Assembly (NCBI GenBank): GCA_000708835.1
Contig: DF236961.1
Location: forward strand, 186,001-250,000
Direction of reading: 5' to 3'
DNA from: Klebsormidium nitens
Lineage: Eukaryota; Streptophyta; Klebsormidiophyceae; Klebsormidiales; Klebsormidiaceae
DNA length: 64,000 nt
The translations under genes were made by a program, and so were the position numbers. The notes under the pieces are model-generated. The model was not told the DNA's origin. It did not search any database and was given only the letters and a program-made list of their open reading frames with translations. Position 1 is the stretch's first letter. Each line of letters starts with the position of its first letter. This document shows, in pieces, positions 60,660 through 64,000 of the stretch.

Positions 60660-61842
60660 CTGTCCTGTGTGTCCTGGCAGGAGCGCCAAGAAGAAGGACG
60701 GGCATGAGCTTAATTCTGAGGAAGTCTGCGCTTTTGGGGGCTTCCTGAGAATCTTTATGATGCTCATCTACACAACTCAGGTGTAGCTTCACTCAATACG
60801 TATGCTTCTTCAAGCTGTGATGGACCAACAAGCGCAGTGATCCACAGAGCTCTATGTACGTCTAGCCTGCGGGGGGTCCTAAAAAATCACGGGGCAGAGC
60901 GGCGGGCACCTCTATGAGAGATCTAGCATTACTTCAGTTGCCCATCTGACTCGTAGACGCTAACAACAGATGCCAATCGGCTATCTCAGGGTGGCAGGTT
61001 CACCACTCAGTGATACTCTGAAACAAAAAGCGATAGCTTGCTCACCTGCGCCTCATTGCCTTGAACGGCACAATACAATTTATTCAGCTAGGTACCTGCC
61101 TTTTCTCAAGATTCAATCTACAATACAATGTGTTCTTCCGAAGCTTCTCATATCGACAACTCACTAAGTTAGACCTTTCTCACGAGGAAGAGATCAACTG
61201 TCCATTTAGGTACATCTCCTGAGTCTCCTGACCCAATGAAAAGCACCTGGATTCCCATGTGCGTCCAGGTGGCTCGACTTGCTCCTATTTGTAACCGTCA
61301 GCTGCCGTCACATGGGCGTCATGATGACCAATTAGCCGCTGACTCAGCCGCGGACCTGGAGCTGCACGTGCGGTATTGGCCATCGAACCCGCGGCCGGGC
61401 CGCGCTGCCGGGGTTTTACCTGAGATTCCGCTCACTGGCAAGCCTGATTCTTGCGCGGAACTCTTCAAAGAGAACGGCAAGATGACGCCTTTCGTATCCG
61501 TTCGATCGTAATATTCAAGATCGGACGTTTAACAACAGGCAGCTTGAGCTGCTTCTTCGAGCGGTCCAATTTGCAAAAGCAGGAGGATCGACGGTGTGAG
61601 AGATGTTGCTTCTCGAAACGTCTCTGTTCATGTCCGACCATTTTGTGTACCTAGGTACTCGGTATGCAATGGCTTTCATGCACAGCTGACAGAAAACACC
61701 TTTGTTGGTGGCGCCTTGCAAGGTTTTGGCAAAAAAGGAGCACTTCGTGAGGTTGGTAGTTTGCATTGCACGGGTGCTCCCATTGATTGGTGCGTATTTG
61801 CCCGTCTACAAAGAAGGGTTTGACCCGCCTTGAAGTAGTGTG
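60660..61842. promoter_or_regulatory. Shared promoter region of bHLH-3 and STI1
   Basis: Two divergent start codons flank this 1.18 kb. No convincing exon is visible. Unlike bHLH-1 and bHLH-2, bHLH-3 shows no separate short first exon here, so its 5' end may be incomplete in this model. Confidence 0.45.
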
Positions 61843-63809
61843 ATGGCGCCCTCTGCAGATGAATGGAAGGCCAAGGGCAATGCAGCATTCTCTGCAGGGC
61901 GGTATCAGGAGGGGATTGATGCATTCTCAGAAGCAATTAAACTCGCTCCCACCAATCATGTGCTATACAGCAACCGGTCCGCGTGTTATGCCAGCCTGAA
62001 AGATTATGACGCAGCACTTGCGGATGCCAACAAGACGGTGGAATTGAAGGGTGATTGGCCAAAGGTAAGATTTTTGGTCTTTACAATACACAAGTTCCTG
62101 CAGATCTTGTCAATGTTGTGAATGAGATTGTAAGTTGTTTCTAAGTGTGAAGTCTATGAAATATGCTGGACTAGGTCCATTGATCCATTCACTTTGTTAC
62201 AAAACTCAGAAAACACCACCATCCACCACTTAGACTTAGTATCCTGCCACCAAATCTCTGGGCACTAATGAGATCGCTGCTTATGTAGGTTGAGGTTAAG
62301 AAAGCAGCACAACGTTTCAGCACAACCAAACTTGTTCAGTTTTATGTAATTCTTAGGTCCATCTCCAAGCACTACCTGTGGAAGTTTTCTGCGGCGACGA
62401 TCCAAATGAAGCATGGAACAGACTGGAGTTCTTACGTAATGCTGCCAATTAGGAAAGCTTGAGCTCTGCTGAACCGAACAGCAAGTTAATAAGATTTCAA
62501 CTTCACCAAATAAGCACAGTCCAAATCGATAGTCAAGTCGAATGGTGGTATAATGTGGTAATTGGTAATGGTGGCCCTAAACTTGCGCAGCTTCAAGGCG
62601 CTGCAGGCCATTTATTGCAAGGCATTAGCATCCTGCCCATCTTTGAGTCTAAGGTGCTGGTGCTGCTTTGTAGAGCCGTTCTCTGGCCTCTTCGCACATT
62701 GAGCCAATTGTGCAAGCCCTCCAATGCATGATCTCCTTGACATTGTCTTTCGTCAGACATTGATTGCAATCTCCTTGTGGTCACAGGGGTACAGCCGGCA
62801 AGGCAGTGCATACATGGGACTGCAGAAGTACGATGAAGCGATCAAAGCGTTCGAGAATGGCCTCAAAGTGGACCCCAACAACGAGGTTCTAAAAGAAGGT
62901 AATATGAGATATAGGCCAGAAAGCCGCGAGATCTACATGTAATTGCGAGTTGTGTAGGTGCAGGGCTCTCACCTTGCATCATTTATTGATGGTTTCCGAT
63001 TGGACTTGTGAATGCAGGATGACCAAGGGGGGAGCAAATATGTAGCGAAGAATCACAAGCAACTATGAAGCTACATGTCGTTCTGGCCGTATGATGTTCA
63101 AGAGCGGTCTCGCTGCCCTTCGTTGAGAAGCAGGCCATTTCATTCTGTGATCATCCTTCAAGCCTGGCTTTTACAAGTCATAAAGTATGCAGATCTTTCT
63201 TCGATGCTCCTGTGGTTCATCTCATGATCCGTGGAGGAACTGGTGCATGGACCTTTTTGATGAGAGACTGGAAAAAAGTCACTTTTGGTCTACCTATTTG
63301 AAACCCCGTTCCAGGTAGAAGTTGAGGCTGTGATTGAAGCAAGTGTAGCAGTCTAGCAGCGCGACGACTTGGCCCAACAGAGCTGACTTCCGATTTGATG
63401 TTTGCCAAGCTTATGTTTGTGTCACAAATTAGGTCAGCAGTCTTGCAGGCCTGGCGAATGTAAGGGAACGAGACGCCTCAATCAGGGTACCACTTTCCCT
63501 CCCCTTTGTTGGCAGTGGATTCGCCCAACCCTCAGGACTGGAAGATGCACAGAGCTCAATGCTTACTTCACTCTCAAGATCCGTTCTGAGCAAGGCCTGG
63601 GCGCTTTCGCAGGCCTCGAGGATGCACGGGATCAGAAGGATCAAGCCGAAGGGAAGGGCGGCATGTCCGGGCTCTTCTCCACCCCGGAAGCGCTCATGAA
63701 GCTCCACAGCGACCCCCGCACGCGCGCCTTCATGTCGCAGCCAGACTTCCTGCAGAAGCTGGCCGCGATCCAGAAAAATCCAGCGCTTTTCAACGTGTAT
63801 CTGCAACAG
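61843..63809 (+). CDS. STI1: STI1/HOP co-chaperone (5' part; continues past the right edge)
   Basis: Exons 61843-62064, 62787-62898 and 63613-63809 with GT-AG junctions; phases 0 and 1 join correctly and the last ends in phase 0 at a donor. The protein starts MAPSADEWKAKGNAAFSAGR and forms the three-helix-pair TPR1 domain (YQEGIDAFSEAIKL, then SNRSACYASLKDYDAALADA, then QGSAYMGLQKYDEAIKAFE). TPR1 carries the Lys/Asn residues that clamp the EEVD tail of Hsp70. The third exon holds the DP1 (STI1) motif, with DPRTRAFMSQPDFLQKLAAIQKNP. HOP passes clients from Hsp70 to Hsp90 in the cytosol. The TPR2A/2B and DP2 domains must lie beyond the window. Confidence 0.93.
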
Positions 63810-64000
63810 GTGAGCGTGAGCGTGACCTTTGCGCTTTGACGCAAGACATAACGCTGCGAGCAAGTGGGTCAACCCACTGCCAAAAGCGGAGGGTTTGAGG
63901 TTTGGAAGCATCTGAGTGCTATGTTGACGTGTCCTATTGGGTTGCTGGTGATTGCAATGAAAACCAGGGCTCTAGATCCATGGTGGATGATGTGGGCTCT

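Overview
This is a 64 kb piece of an intron-rich nuclear genome from the green (streptophyte) lineage. Three things point there: plant-type receptor kinase and LRL-type bHLH genes, a plant-like CoaE with a hydrophobic tail, and a sperm-tail PG-rich (SHIPPO) protein, which implies that the organism makes flagellated cells. A charophyte alga of the Klebsormidium kind fits best, but that is inference; a bryophyte-grade plant is not excluded. I rebuilt nine genes by following splice sites, and exon phases close without remainder in seven of them. The exceptions are the receptor kinase and the parts of genes cut by the window edges.

Layout. 291-3749 (-): 5' part of an LRL-type bHLH gene (bHLH-1), whose DNA-binding exons lie beyond the left edge. 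4671-13727 (+): translation termination factor eRF3 (11 exons, 737 aa) with a PAM2 motif and a prion-like QGYP-rich N-terminus. 16067-23281 (-): receptor-like kinase with an Apple/PAN-like exon, Cys-rich ectodomain repeats and an RD kinase domain. 26974-33751 (-): bHLH-2 (7 exons, 985 aa). 36307-40003 (+): dephospho-CoA kinase (6 exons, 226 aa). 42863-46853 (+): secreted PL1 pectate lyase (6 exons, 386 aa). 50168-53946 (+): SHIPPO/STPG-type protein (5 exons, 613 aa). 55123-60659 (-): bHLH-3 (7 exons, 568 aa). 61843 onward (+): STI1/HOP co-chaperone, cut by the right edge.

Three paralogous bHLH genes lie within 61 kb, all on the minus strand, each divergent from an unrelated plus-strand gene (eRF3, CoaE, STI1). 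They are not a simple tandem array. They share exon phases and motifs but differ in intron number, in the E-box reading histidine and in the C-terminus.

The most unusual feature is in the introns. In at least seven introns of four genes (eRF3, bHLH-2, bHLH-3, pectate lyase) there are decayed copies of the neighbouring exon edge together with its splice site, repeated in register at about 100-165 bp. Acceptor-side copies lie upstream of the working exon and donor-side copies downstream, so every copy is inside an intron. Where I read on from a copied splice site, it soon reaches a stop. This looks like a recurrent process of intron growth by tandem duplication of exon-intron junctions, or a set of decoy splice sites. 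Intergenic stretches hold a dispersed repeat family (three copies), a MITE-like inverted repeat, GCCGGCC-rich clusters and several strong palindromes.
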